Counted from the first letter of the stretch, positions 1 to 8,353 are shown. The stretch: DNA of 64,000 nucleotides from Streptomyces sp. R41 (GCF_041053055.1 NZ_CP163443.1:4509001-4573000); one strand, 5' to 3'. Numbers and translations: made by a program. The notes: a model not told the origin generated them from the letters alone.

Positions 1-794
1 CCCGGCCGGTGCTGCGGGTCCTTGGAGAGCAGGCGCAGCACGAGCCCCTCCAGCGCGGGCGGCACCTCGGGGCGCAGTCGGCGCACCGGGAGCGGCGGCT
101 CGTAGAGGTGGCGGTGCAGCACGCCGAGCGCGGTGGAGCCGGAGAACGGCACGTCTCCGCTGAGGAGTTCATGCAGCAGTACGCCGAGTGCGTACAGGTC
201 CGTGTACGGGCCGACCGCGCCGCCCATCGCCTGCTCGGGGGCCATGTAGGCGGGCGAGCCGATGGGCGAACCGGTGTGGGTGAGCCGGGTCGTGTCGGTG
301 TCCATGACGGAGGCGACGCCGAGGTCGAGGACGGTGACCGTGCCGTCCTGCTTGACCATCACATTCCGCGGTTTCAGGTCGCGGTGCACGATCGGCACGG
401 CGTGTACGGCGCTCAGCACGGCGCACAGCTGCGCGGCGACGGCGACCGCCCACTGCCAGGGGTACGGGTCGTGTTCGGCGAGGTGGTCGGAGAGGTCGGC
501 CCCGTCGACGTACTGCATGACGAGGAACAGCTCCTCGCCCTCGCTGCCCGCGTCGTGAACCGTGACCAGGCCGGGGTGGTCGACCTGCGCGGTGACGCGG
601 CACTCGCGCACGAAGCGGCGGCGCAGCTCGTCGGCCTCCTGGCCCGCGACCTTGTCGGGGCGCAGCAGCTTGACGGCTACGCGCCGGTCGAGGCGCTGGT
701 CGTAGGCCGTCCAGACCTGGCCCATGCCGCCCTGCCCGATCAGCGTGGACAGTTCGTAGCGGTTCGCGATCATGCGTCCCGTCGCCACGCTCAC
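1..794 (-). CDS. Serine/threonine protein kinase (3' end outside window)
   Basis: Pkn-type (Hanks) eukaryotic-like kinase, cut off by the left edge of the window after about 264 residues, so no stop codon is present. The glycine-rich loop GQGGMGQV is at residues 20-27, the VAVK lysine at 42, the catalytic HRDLKPRN at 137-144, and DLG (in place of the usual DFG) at 157-159; a GSPAYMAPEQ activation segment follows. The GTG start at 794 overlaps the stop of the upstream membrane-protein gene in a GTGA junction, so the two are probably translationally coupled; an ATG at 773 is an alternative. The extracellular or regulatory C-terminal half lies outside the window, so the ligand cannot be guessed. 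Confidence 0.93.
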   Translation of the reverse strand, partial: MSVATGRMIANRYELSTLIGQGGMGQVWTAYDQRLDRRVAVKLLRPDKVAGQEADELRRRFVRECRVTAQVDHPGLVTVHDAGSEGEELFLVMQYVDGADLSDHLAEHDPYPWQWAVAVAAQLCAVLSAVHAVPIVHRDLKPRNVMVKQDGTVTVLDLGVASVMDTDTTRLTHTGSPIGSPAYMAPEQAMGGAVGPYTDLYALGVLLHELLSGDVPFSGSTALGVLHRHLYEPPLPVRRLRPEVPPALEGLVLRLLSKDPQHRP

Positions 795-1405
795 CTGCCG
801 TCCCTGCCGTCGTCGTGATGACCGTCGTGCTTGCGGAGGTAGTCACTGAGCTCGTCGAGCTCGGCACGCACCTGGTCGATCCGCGCGGGCGCGGGCCGCT
901 GCGGGGGCGGCGGAACGGGGGTGTGCGGCGCGGGGGTGTGCTGCGCGGGAGCGGGCAGTGGTGTCACCAGCGGCTGCGGGGGCGTGGCCACGTACGGCGA
1001 CATTGGCTGCGGGTAGCCGTAGTTCACCGCCGGGGCCTGGGGCGGCAGATAGCCGGTGGGGTACAGCCGGTGGTAATGGCGTATGTCGGCGTACAGGTAG
1101 TAGCCGACGCAGGCCGCGGCGTTCAGCAGCAGGATGATCATGCCCACGTTGCCGTTCGGGCTGCTGAAGTCGTCGGTGTGGTCGGTGCTGAGGAAGGCGA
1201 AGCTGGTGCCGAGGACCACGAGCGACCCCCCGAAGATCCACCAGTCCGCGCGCCGGTGGGTGACGATCGCCGCCCTGAGCGGCGCCACCCACGCCAGGAA
1301 GCCGATGCTGAGGATCGCCACTGCCACGAAGATCACGCGCAGCACGACCAGCACCCCGGTCGAGGGTCGCTTCGGCGGAGGCGGCGCGTAGCCGTGGCCT
1401 TGCAT
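791..1405 (-). CDS. Proline-rich membrane protein, unknown function
   Basis: A 204-residue protein not recognised by family. A short PPPPK N-terminus precedes a hydrophobic segment (about residues 17-40), then a loop and two more hydrophobic stretches that could span the membrane. A long Pro/Ala-rich tail ends in a charged, probably helical segment. The start at 1405 is chosen because CAGGAG lies just upstream; an in-frame ATG at 1477 has no such site. Its stop overlaps the kinase start by four bases, so it is probably a membrane partner or substrate of that kinase. This is inference from coupling only. Confidence 0.75.
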   Translation of the reverse strand: MQGHGYAPPPPKRPSTGVLVVLRVIFVAVAILSIGFLAWVAPLRAAIVTHRRADWWIFGGSLVVLGTSFAFLSTDHTDDFSSPNGNVGMIILLLNAAACVGYYLYADIRHYHRLYPTGYLPPQAPAVNYGYPQPMSPYVATPPQPLVTPLPAPAQHTPAPHTPVPPPPQRPAPARIDQVRAELDELSDYLRKHDGHHDDGRDGR

Positions 1406-1472
1406 GGCTGCTCCTGGAGGCCTGATGGGGACGGACGTACGAGTTCGGAGTCCGAGCGTATAGGCCGACAAG

Positions 1473-1506
1473 GACAACGGGTCCCGGGTTGTACCGAACC
1501 GTTGTC
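1473..1506. promoter_or_regulatory. 8-bp inverted repeat, possible operator
   Basis: GACAACGG and its exact complement CCGTTGTC are separated by 18 bases in the 163-base gap upstream of the membrane protein/kinase pair. It could be an operator or a hairpin; no regulator is identifiable. Confidence 0.4.
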
Positions 1507-1568
1507 GTGCTGATCACTTCGCGCGCCTCGGCGGGTTTTCGAGGGCTTCCCTGGAATCTCCCGTTCCG

Positions 1569-3599
1569 TCAGTCGGGCGCGACCGTCCCGTCCGTCAGAC
1601 CGTCGTACATGCCGCGCACCAACTGTTCGCCGAGCCGGCCCGCGCGCCGGAGCGCGTCCTCGAACTCGGCCAGCGCGCGGAAGCGCTCGCCGTAGCGGCG
1701 CTGTTCGTCGAGCGGCAGCCGGGGCAGCTGGAGGCGGCGCACGTCGAGCCGGGTGGCGGTGGACGCGTAACTGCTGGCCTGGCGGTTGTTGGCGGTGCCG
1801 CGCAGGAAGCCGGCCAGGAACCACGGGTCGAGGGCGGCCGGGTCGGGGCGCAGGAGCGTGAGGTTGCGCCCCAGGGCGGCGCCCGCCGTGAGCTCGTCGA
1901 CCACGCGCGCGACGGAGCCGCCGCCGAGCACAGGGACGACGACATCGCCCTTCTCGACCAGCACTGCTTCGTCCTCCCCTTCGGGAAGGGTCCCGGACGG
2001 CGCGATTCCGGCGAGCACGTCGTGGTCGGTGAGCACGGGCACGCGCGCGGGTGCCCCGTTTCCGCCTGTACGCAGCAGGAGCGCGCCCCCGCGCGCGAGT
2101 TCACCGACGGTGATGAGGGGCCAGCGCGCCGGCTGCGTGCGCTGCGCCTCGGAGGGCGTGAGGTCGGCGGTCAGGCGCAGGGTCTCGCCGAGCCGCTCGC
2201 GTACGTCCACGAGCTGCTCGGTGCCGCCCCCCGCGGTGGCCGGCGGCAGATGGCGGGCGGGGGCCAGGTCGACGTCGTCGTCGAGGAGTTCGATGACGGG
2301 CACCGAGCGGCTGAACCCGGGCTCCTCCCGCGCGCTGCCGGTGCGCTCGAAGGGCCGCCAGGCCTCGAGAACCGCCGTGCGCACGGCCTGCCAGTCCAGG
2401 CCGCCCCGGCCGTCCGCGGCCAGCGCACCGGTGTCGACGAGCAGCAACTCGGGCTGCGCGGGCGCCTTTTCGGGGCGCCGCAGCACCCAGATGTGCAGCG
2501 GGATGTTGTACGGGGGCGCCGCACCGATCGGCAGGGCGATCACCGCACGCAGCGCGCCGCGGCGCAGCAGGTCGGCTCGGATACGGCGGCCCGAGCGGCG
2601 GGAGGCGGCGGCCGGGGGCATCAGCATGACGGCGCTGCCGCCGTCCTTGAGGTGGGCCAACGCATGCTGCACCCACGCCAGTTCGGACTCCGTGCGGGCC
2701 GGGAAGCCGTACTCCCAGCGCGCGTCGTAGGCGAGCTCGTCGTGGCCCCAGTTGCGCTCGTTGAACGGCGGGTGGCACAGGACGGCGTCGGCCTGGAGCG
2801 TGGGATGCGCGTCGGCGCGCAGGGTGTCGCCGGCGGCGGTGCGGACGGCGGCCTTGCTCTGGAGGGCGAGCCGCAGCGCGGAGAGGGCCGCCAGTTCGGG
2901 GGCGCTGTCCTGGCCGTACAGCTCCTGGTCCGGCTTGGGCGCCACGGCCCGCAGGAGCGCACCGGTGCCGCACGCCGGATCGAGCGCCGTGCGCGCCGGT
3001 CCGGCCAGCTCGGCCATCAACGCGGCGAGGTCGCCCGGGGTGAGTGTGTACTGCCGCGGGTTGTTGTCGAGGTGCCGGCCCAGCAGGAACTCGTATGTCT
3101 GCCGCGCGCCCAGCCCGGCGGCGAGCTCGGCGGCGCCGCGCAAGAGCGGGGCGGAGGGGAGGAGCTCGGGGCCGGTCGGGGTGTTCACAGCGCGCTCGCG
3201 AGGCGCGCCGAAGCGGGGGGTGATCACCTGATCGAGCGCGGCGGGCAGCAGGGCGGCCAGGCGTTCGTCGGACCCCGCGCTCAGCTCCAGCCAGTCGGTG
3301 GGGCGGTCATGGATGAGCAGGAGTGCGCAGCCGGCGTGCACGAGGGCCGTGACGGGGCCCTCGGGGTGTCCGGCGAGCTGCTGCCAGACGCGTTCGCGGA
3401 GCGGGACCTCGGCGAGTTTGCCCTGGTCGCGCAGCCAGGCCTCGACTTCGGCGAGCGCGAAGGAGGGGCTGGTCTCGGTGCCGCCGACCGGCTTGGGGAA
3501 GTCGGCGTGGCGGCGGCGCCAGTTACTCACGGCGGCGCGGCCGACCCCGGCGAGCCGCGCGATCCCGGCAGCGGTCACCTCTGTCGCGTTGTCCTGCAC
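1569..3599 (-). CDS. N6-adenine DNA methyltransferase (HsdM-like) with N-terminal HTH and C-terminal specificity-like region
   Basis: A 676-residue protein. Residues 1-60 form a helix-turn-helix (LAGVGRAAVSNWRRR). The S-adenosylmethionine motif DPACGTG is at 207-213. The catalytic motif position reads HPPF at 276-279, where the gamma-class N6-adenine methylases carry NPPF or NPPY. The C-terminal third resembles a type I specificity (HsdS) half-domain (WPLITVGELARGG onward), so recognition and modification may sit in one chain. The GTG start has GGGGAG eight bases upstream. No restriction subunit is adjacent; the downstream genes are the membrane protein and the kinase, 163 bases away. Whether it still methylates DNA is uncertain because of the His at motif IV. 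Confidence 0.85.
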   Translation of the reverse strand: MQDNATEVTAAGIARLAGVGRAAVSNWRRRHADFPKPVGGTETSPSFALAEVEAWLRDQGKLAEVPLRERVWQQLAGHPEGPVTALVHAGCALLLIHDRPTDWLELSAGSDERLAALLPAALDQVITPRFGAPRERAVNTPTGPELLPSAPLLRGAAELAAGLGARQTYEFLLGRHLDNNPRQYTLTPGDLAALMAELAGPARTALDPACGTGALLRAVAPKPDQELYGQDSAPELAALSALRLALQSKAAVRTAAGDTLRADAHPTLQADAVLCHPPFNERNWGHDELAYDARWEYGFPARTESELAWVQHALAHLKDGGSAVMLMPPAAASRRSGRRIRADLLRRGALRAVIALPIGAAPPYNIPLHIWVLRRPEKAPAQPELLLVDTGALAADGRGGLDWQAVRTAVLEAWRPFERTGSAREEPGFSRSVPVIELLDDDVDLAPARHLPPATAGGGTEQLVDVRERLGETLRLTADLTPSEAQRTQPARWPLITVGELARGGALLLRTGGNGAPARVPVLTDHDVLAGIAPSGTLPEGEDEAVLVEKGDVVVPVLGGGSVARVVDELTAGAALGRNLTLLRPDPAALDPWFLAGFLRGTANNRQASSYASTATRLDVRRLQLPRLPLDEQRRYGERFRALAEFEDALRRAGRLGEQLVRGMYDGLTDGTVAPD

Positions 3600-3728
3600 C
3601 GCCCAGCTCCCCTCGTCCTGGCCTGTGACGCCTGGTGGCGCCGAATTTGCTCTGTGACGTCGAGCATACCGACGTGCGCAAGATCTAACGCTTCACAGGC
3701 GTGTACACAACCCTCCTTGTGAATCGTG

Positions 3729-3757
3729 TTGACTCGGTTCACACACTCTGCTGTTAT
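3729..3757 (+). promoter_or_regulatory. Candidate sigma-70-type promoter of the 3819 gene
   Basis: TTGACT (3729-3734), a 17-base spacer and TGTTAT (3752-3757) lie 60 bases before the start codon. TTCACA/TGTGAA half-sites at 3692, 3718 and 3738 surround the -35. Confidence 0.5.
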
Positions 3758-3818
3758 TGACCCATCGAACGGGCGGACCGCCAGGAAGAGACGGTCGCCA
3801 CTTGGGGAGGGGACAGTC

Positions 3819-4295
3819 ATGGGCATGAAGGCCAAGGTCGCGCTGGGCGCTGTGGTGGGGATCATCGTCATCGGTACGGTGTCGGCGAACGCCGGAAACG
3901 GTGCGGACGGCAAGGGCTCCGGCGACAAGCAGAGCTCCGCCAGAGCCGACGAGAAGTCGGACGCAGGCGCGAAGTCCGACACGAAGCCCGCCGAGGACAA
4001 GGCAACCGAAAAGGCCTCCCAGGCGGAGCAGTTCAAGGCCTTCGTGAACAAGAACGGCAGCTCAAAGGAGAAGGCTGCCGTCTCCCACGTCACCAAGGTC
4101 CAGGGCGCCGACGAACAGAACGACCTGCTCGACTCCGCCGACGTCTACACCGACTTCACCGGCGGCCTGATGGGCAAGGGGACGGCTCCGGCCAAGCTCA
4201 TCGCCTCCGCCTTCGCCGACTGGAAGCACAGCGCCAACGGCCTCGTCACCGTCTATGACGCCAACGGCGAGCTGCTCGGCAACGGCAACTTCTGA
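3819..4295 (+). CDS. Exported or membrane-anchored small protein, unknown function
   Basis: A 158-residue protein with an N-terminal hydrophobic segment (KVALGAVVGIIVIGTVSA) acting as a signal peptide or anchor. A Lys/Asp/Ser/Ala-rich linker (about residues 30-68) and a compact C-terminal domain of about 85 residues ending in LLGNGNF follow. The start is set at 3819 because GGGGAGGGG precedes it; the in-frame ATG at 3726 lacks a ribosome site and overlaps the candidate promoter. The lipoprotein gene follows after 43 bases, so the two are probably one transcript. I do not recognise the C-terminal domain. Confidence 0.78.
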   Translation: MGMKAKVALGAVVGIIVIGTVSANAGNGADGKGSGDKQSSARADEKSDAGAKSDTKPAEDKATEKASQAEQFKAFVNKNGSSKEKAAVSHVTKVQGADEQNDLLDSADVYTDFTGGLMGKGTAPAKLIASAFADWKHSANGLVTVYDANGELLGNGNF

Positions 4296-4338
4296 TCCAC
4301 GTACACCTCACCGCTCACCGAAATCCTGGGGAACACTC

Positions 4339-5088
4339 ATGCGTCGCACCGCACTTGCCGCCCTCTGTCTCGCCGCCGCGGCCACCGCGGGCCTCACCGG
4401 CTGTCTGCCCGGCGAGAACAAGGCGGACAGCAAGCCGAAGGGCCCGTTCTCCGGGCTGACCGGGGGCGAAATCGCCGACCGCGCCGTGAAGGCCACCACG
4501 GGCGCCACCTCGCTCCGGATGAAGGGCGACGTCCCCGACGACGAGGACGGCGGCACGATCCGGATCGACATGGCCCTCAACAAGAAGGGCGAGTGCGCCG
4601 GCACGATGAGCATGGCCGGCCAGGGCAAGGCCGATCTCATCAAGACCGGAGACACCGTCTACATGAAGTACGACGAGGCGTTCCTGCGCGCCCAGAGCAA
4701 GGGCGAGTCCAAGGCCGACACCGACGCGGCCGTGGCCATGCTGGCCGGCAAGTGGACCAAGATGTCCGCGACCGGCTCGGACGCCAAGGACATCGCGAGC
4801 TTCTGCGACCTCGACACCGTGCTCGGCGGCGCGGAGGACGTGAACTCCGACGCCACCCGCGGCAAGACCAGCACCGTCGACGGCACCCCGGCGATCATCC
4901 TTCACGAGAAGGACGGCAAGGACCGCTACACCCTCTACGTCGCCACCGAGGGCAAGCCCTACCTGCTGCGGGTCGACAGCACCTCCGCCAAGGACCCCGG
5001 CACGCTCACCTTCAGCGAGTACGACAAGCCGGTCCCGGCCAAGACCCCCACGGGCAAGATCCTCGACCTGGACAAGCTGGGCGCCTGA
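4339..5088 (+). CDS. LppX/LprG-like lipoprotein
   Basis: A 249-residue lipoprotein. The signal peptide MRRTALAALCLAAAATAG ends in the lipobox LTGC, so Cys25 or a near neighbour would be lipidated. The mature part has the alternating strand pattern of the LolA/LppX fold (LRMKGDV, IRIDMALN, VYMKYDEAF, RYTLYVATEGKPYLLRV), typical of actinobacterial envelope lipoproteins that may carry lipids. The start at 4339 (GGGGAA upstream) gives a normal signal peptide. It probably shares a transcript with the preceding small exported protein and is convergent with the GNAT gene. Confidence 0.8.
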   Translation: MRRTALAALCLAAAATAGLTGCLPGENKADSKPKGPFSGLTGGEIADRAVKATTGATSLRMKGDVPDDEDGGTIRIDMALNKKGECAGTMSMAGQGKADLIKTGDTVYMKYDEAFLRAQSKGESKADTDAAVAMLAGKWTKMSATGSDAKDIASFCDLDTVLGGAEDVNSDATRGKTSTVDGTPAIILHEKDGKDRYTLYVATEGKPYLLRVDSTSAKDPGTLTFSEYDKPVPAKTPTGKILDLDKLGA

Positions 5089-5137
5089 GGGCCCTCACGC
5101 GACGGAGGGCACCCGCGTCGCAAGCCATACGTCGAGC

Positions 5138-5881
5138 TCACAGGGTGTGCCGCACCCACACATTGGGCTCGACGTATACGGCGTATCCGCGCCTCGCTTC
5201 GCAGTGCACCGGCACCAGCGCGCCGGGCACCTCGACGAGGCCCTCGGCGTCGAAGGGCAGCCCAGTCCAGCCGCGCCACTCCTCCAGCGAGGCCGCGACC
5301 GTCATGGACGCCGGTGCCACCGCCTCGATGACACCGCCCGCCCGGACGTGGACACGCAGCCACGGGTCGTGCGGCAGCCCGTCGGCGCGCTCCCGGAAGG
5401 CGTACTCCTCCATCGGGGTGCGCGGTTCCAGGTGCTTGGCGCTGGGGCGGACGGGGGCGACGACCTCGGTGAAGCCGTGCGCCCGGGCGTTGTCCCGCAT
5501 CGCGGAGAGCATTCGGGCCGACAGGCCGCCGCCCTGGGCGTGCGGGGCGACGACGATCGAGATGGCGCTCACCGTGTCGGGCGGCGTACCGCGGCGCCGG
5601 TCGGCGAACGCCCAGGCCAGCACCTCGTCCCAGCCCCGCGCGGGCAGTTCGCCCCGGTCCTCGTCCGCGAGGGCGATCGGCACGCTGTACGCGTGGGCGA
5701 CCACCTGCCCGTCCTCGTCCTCGGCGAACAGCACATACTCCGGAAGCTCGGTGGCGATCCGGCCGTAGTGCGTGTCGCCCACCGGGTCGTGGATCAGGAA
5801 CTCCGGCCAGCTGTTGGCCATCCGGACCACCTGCCCGAGCATCTCCGGGCGCTCGGCGAGACTTGACACCTTCAGCTGCAT
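5138..5881 (-). CDS. GNAT-family N-acetyltransferase
   Basis: A 247-residue protein. The acetyl-CoA binding region reads VVAPHAQGGGLSARML (a variant of the Q/R-x-x-G-x-G/A loop), preceded by the SAISIVV strand. The N-terminal half has the typical variable substrate region. The start at 5881 (MQLKVSSLAER) is the one most GNAT homologues would align to; the upstream ATG at 5941 adds an unlikely basic tail, and the ribosome site is weak. The substrate is unknown and no neighbour suggests one. Confidence 0.8.
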   Translation of the reverse strand: MQLKVSSLAERPEMLGQVVRMANSWPEFLIHDPVGDTHYGRIATELPEYVLFAEDEDGQVVAHAYSVPIALADEDRGELPARGWDEVLAWAFADRRRGTPPDTVSAISIVVAPHAQGGGLSARMLSAMRDNARAHGFTEVVAPVRPSAKHLEPRTPMEEYAFRERADGLPHDPWLRVHVRAGGVIEAVAPASMTVAASLEEWRGWTGLPFDAEGLVEVPGALVPVHCEARRGYAVYVEPNVWVRHTL

Positions 5882-5992
5882 GTCACACACGGTAGGCGTC
5901 GACTCGGCCCCGATGAAACGGTTTTGCCGTGTCGACCGCATCGACGCCGCGTCATGGGATCGCGGTCAGTCGGCGGCATGTCGATGTCGTCG

Positions 5993-6046
5993 GCGGAGCA
6001 GGCGGACGCGGCGTGGTCGCCAGCGGAGCGGGCGGACGCGGCGTGG
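5993..6046. repeat. 30-bp direct repeat, about 1.8 copies
   Basis: GCGGAGCRGGCGGACGCGGC is present at 5993 and again at 6023 (R is A in the first, G in the second), with a 30-base period. It sits in the gap between the GNAT and HNH genes. Confidence 0.55.
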
Positions 6047-6071
6047 GTGAGGGGTGGCGATCAGCCGGCAC

Positions 6072-6797
6072 CTAGTTCGCGTGGAACCGCTTCGGCGCCT
6101 GTGTCGGATTGCCGCCCGAAGGGAGCTTCTGGCCGGGGCAGCCGGAGAGCACCTTCTTCATGGCCGCCTTCTCGGCGGCGGTGACCCACAGCCCGTACTT
6201 CTTCTTCACGGCGACCTGCGCGGCGACATACGTACAGCGGTACCCCTTGTTCGGCGGGAGCCAGGTCGCCGTGTCGCCGTCGCCCTTGCTTCGGTTGGCG
6301 CTGGCGCCGACGGCTCGGAGGTTGAGCGGGTCGTTGGCCAGGGCTATTCGCTTGCTGGCGTCCCAGTACTTGGCACCCTTCTGCCAGGCGTCCGAGAGCG
6401 CGACGAGGTGGTCTATGTCCACCAGGCTGCGGCCGCGCGCGAAGGTCACGTCCTGACCCCCGTACGGATCCGGGGCGAGGATCCCGGAGCTCACCTTGCA
6501 CTTTCCGTCGCTGAACTTCACGTCCTTCAGGTCCCGTTTGAGGATGTCGTCGCGGGTGTCGCACCGGTTCGAATCCGTGTCGGCCCAGGCCGTTCCGAAC
6601 CGCTCCCGGCTGTATCCCGTCTTGGGCGCACGCCCCTTGACGGTCAGCGAGTCCACGGCGGCGAGGGCCGCCCCGCCGGCCGCCGTCTCCTGCGGGCCCG
6701 CGGAACCCGTGGTCTCCTTCTTGCAGCCGCTGACACCGGCACCGACGACGAACACCACCAGCGCGGCCGCGGCCGCCCCACCCCTCAGACGCAGCAC
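6072..6797 (-). CDS. Exported HNH-type (DUF1524-like) lipoprotein nuclease
   Basis: A 241-residue protein. The hydrophobic N-terminus ends in the lipobox GVSGC, followed by a Lys/Thr-rich linker, so it should be exported and lipid-anchored. The catalytic core shows DIDHLVALSDAWQKGA (metal/general-base His), then a DPLNL segment and an ANRSKGD segment, the HNH arrangement of the DUF1524/GmrSD C-terminal family. The GTG at 6797 is chosen because GGGGAGGGA sits just upstream; the ATG at 6911 would bury the signal peptide. A secreted nuclease could scavenge DNA or act on competitors; no immunity gene is next to it. Confidence 0.85.
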   Translation of the reverse strand: MLRLRGGAAAAALVVFVVGAGVSGCKKETTGSAGPQETAAGGAALAAVDSLTVKGRAPKTGYSRERFGTAWADTDSNRCDTRDDILKRDLKDVKFSDGKCKVSSGILAPDPYGGQDVTFARGRSLVDIDHLVALSDAWQKGAKYWDASKRIALANDPLNLRAVGASANRSKGDGDTATWLPPNKGYRCTYVAAQVAVKKKYGLWVTAAEKAAMKKVLSGCPGQKLPSGGNPTQAPKRFHAN

Positions 6798-6957
6798 GGC
6801 GTCCCTCCCCTGCCTCCCCGGGTCCGCCCTGAACGGGCGCGTTTCCCCGGGTCCCAAGGTAGCGGCCGAGGCCCCTCGGCCATACCCGCACTCAACGGGC
6901 AATCGGTGCACGCCGGGCGTATCGTCGGTGGTGAGTCACCTCCGGAAGGAGCTCTGG

Positions 6958-7137
6958 ATGGGCATCTTCGACAGGTTCAAGAGCCACGGGCAGGACAAGG
7001 CCAAGCAGATGTCCGACGCCGCGGAAAAGGAAGCCAACGAAAAGACGGGCAACAAGTACACGGACCAGGTCGACGACGCGCAGCAGAAGATCGAAGGCGC
7101 GATGGGCACGGACCGCGACCGGCCCGAACAGCCCTAA
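6958..7137 (+). CDS. Small antitoxin-like protein (MT0933/Rv0909 family)
   Basis: A 59-residue, highly charged, probably helical protein beginning MGIFDRFKSH and ending in a DRPEQP tail. It matches the short actinobacterial family annotated as MT0933-like antitoxin. The ribosome site GGAAGGAG is very strong. In mycobacteria the relatives pair with a toxin gene, but here the next plus-strand gene is more than a kilobase away and no toxin is visible. The antitoxin role is therefore only a family label. Confidence 0.8.
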   Translation: MGIFDRFKSHGQDKAKQMSDAAEKEANEKTGNKYTDQVDDAQQKIEGAMGTDRDRPEQP

Positions 7138-7209
7138 CCGCGGACGCACGGACGCAACCGCTGACGCACGGAGGCTTGCGCCGACTGAATCACCCTGAAC
7201 CCCAAGCAA

Positions 7210-7250
7210 CAGAGACCGTCCGCGGAGACCCGGTCCCGCGGGCGGTTCTG
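7210..7250. terminator. Bidirectional hairpin terminator
   Basis: ACCGTCCGCGG (7215-7225) pairs with CCGCGGGCGGT (7236-7246) with one G-U, and CAGA/TCTG extend it across a bulged G. It lies between the convergent 6958 and 7306 genes. Confidence 0.65.
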
Positions 7251-7305
7251 CGTTGCGCGAGCCGGAGTTGGCCATCGGCCCTCCTCACGCGTCATCACAT
7301 ACGCG

Positions 7306-8247
7306 TCAGACCTTCCCGATCCCCAACGTCGTCTCCGAAGGCAGCAGCCCCGAGCTCAGCACCGCGACCCAGAACTCGCCGAGAAGGTCGGCGAGGCGGG
7401 CGGTGTCGTCCGGGCCGAGGATGCGCCAAGGGGCGGCGGCCAGTTCGTCCGTGTGCTGTTCGACCTGGCGGCGCAGTTCCTGGCCGGCGGGGGTGGCGGC
7501 GCCGTCCTCGCTCACCAGGCCCCGGGCGGTGAGGCGTTGGCGGGCGGCGGTCCATTCCTCGGGGCTCCAGCCGCGGCTCTCGAAGCGCTCCACGGAGGCC
7601 GCGCCTATCGCCGCGAAGGAGACGAGTGACTCGACGGGGTCGAGCCCGGCGATGAGCAGTGCGGCGAGGTGGCCGTCGCCGCGGTGCTCGCGCAGGATCG
7701 TCGCCGCGTGCCAGAGCTGGAGGTGGGGGGCCTCGGGCCAGGCCAACTCCGCGTTGGCGGCGGCGAGTGGGCGGCCCGCGGTGTTCGCGGCCTCGGCGGC
7801 ACGGCGGGCCAGGGCGGCGGCCTCGGCGAGTTCGGGGCTGGGGACGCGGTCCCCGAATATCGCGCGGTAGGCCCGGTCGACAGCGCGCTCCCGCGCCTTC
7901 AGCACCTGCTCCGGGCTCGCGGTCTGCCACGCGGCCTTCATGTGTTCCGCGACCATGCGCGGACTGAAGCTGTAGAAGGCGGAGGCCACGCGCTCGCTCC
8001 CGACCGCCCCCAACGGCGCGGCGCGGTAAGGGAAGTAGCTCGGCCAGCGCTCCTGTGTGGCGTAACCGAGCGCGGCCGCTTCCTCGAAGGTCTCCGGCGC
8101 GTAGTAGAGCACGGCGTGCAGGGGCTCCAGCAGATGCCAGAGCTGGCGCACCCGGCCGAGCTCGACACCCGCCCCGGCGCCGACATCCGCCCCGACTCCG
8201 GCTTCCGTCTCGCTCGTGGTGCTCGTCCCGCTGACGTTCTCCGACAT
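7306..8247 (-). CDS. SCO6745/SalK-family protein
   Basis: A 313-residue soluble, largely helical protein with the hallmarks of the actinobacterial SalK/SCO6745 family (LEPLHAVLYYAPE near the N-terminus, YFPYRAAPLG, RGWSPEEW). Its biochemical role is not established. The start at 8247 (GGGTGGAGTC before ATG) is preferred over the ATG at 8325, which would lie inside the intergenic operators. It is divergent from the TetR gene at 8354, and the two 20-bp repeats between them suggest that regulator controls it. Confidence 0.78.
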   Translation of the reverse strand: MSENVSGTSTTSETEAGVGADVGAGAGVELGRVRQLWHLLEPLHAVLYYAPETFEEAAALGYATQERWPSYFPYRAAPLGAVGSERVASAFYSFSPRMVAEHMKAAWQTASPEQVLKARERAVDRAYRAIFGDRVPSPELAEAAALARRAAEAANTAGRPLAAANAELAWPEAPHLQLWHAATILREHRGDGHLAALLIAGLDPVESLVSFAAIGAASVERFESRGWSPEEWTAARQRLTARGLVSEDGAATPAGQELRRQVEQHTDELAAAPWRILGPDDTARLADLLGEFWVAVLSSGLLPSETTLGIGKV

Positions 8248-8281
8248 GACTCCACCCCTCGTCGCGTCCCGCTCACTCCAC

Positions 8282-8335
8282 AACTTGACACTGACTAGAT
8301 TGCCCGAGTCCGCCGAACTTGTCAATGCCTAGATT
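8282..8335. promoter_or_regulatory. Two direct-repeat TetR operators
   Basis: AACTTGACACTGACTAGATT (8282-8301) and AACTTGTCAATGCCTAGATT (8316-8335) match at 17 of 20 positions and are 34 bases apart. Each contains an imperfect palindrome CTWGNCANTGNCWAG. They fill the intergenic space between the divergent SCO6745-type and TetR genes. Confidence 0.75.
8297..8325 (-). promoter_or_regulatory. Candidate promoter of the SCO6745-type gene
   Basis: On the minus strand TTGACA (8325-8320), a 17-base spacer and CAATCT (8302-8297) are found, about 50 bases before the ATG. The elements lie inside the two operator repeats, which fits repression by the divergent TetR protein. Confidence 0.5.
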
Positions 8336-8353
8336 CGGCGTACGCTGCTGACC

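Noticed and set aside
1..3599. A complete Pgl/BREX defence operon.
   Set aside because: Only a kinase and a methylase are seen, the methylase is not PglX-sized, and no ATPase or PglZ is in the window. Kept only as a low-interest note.
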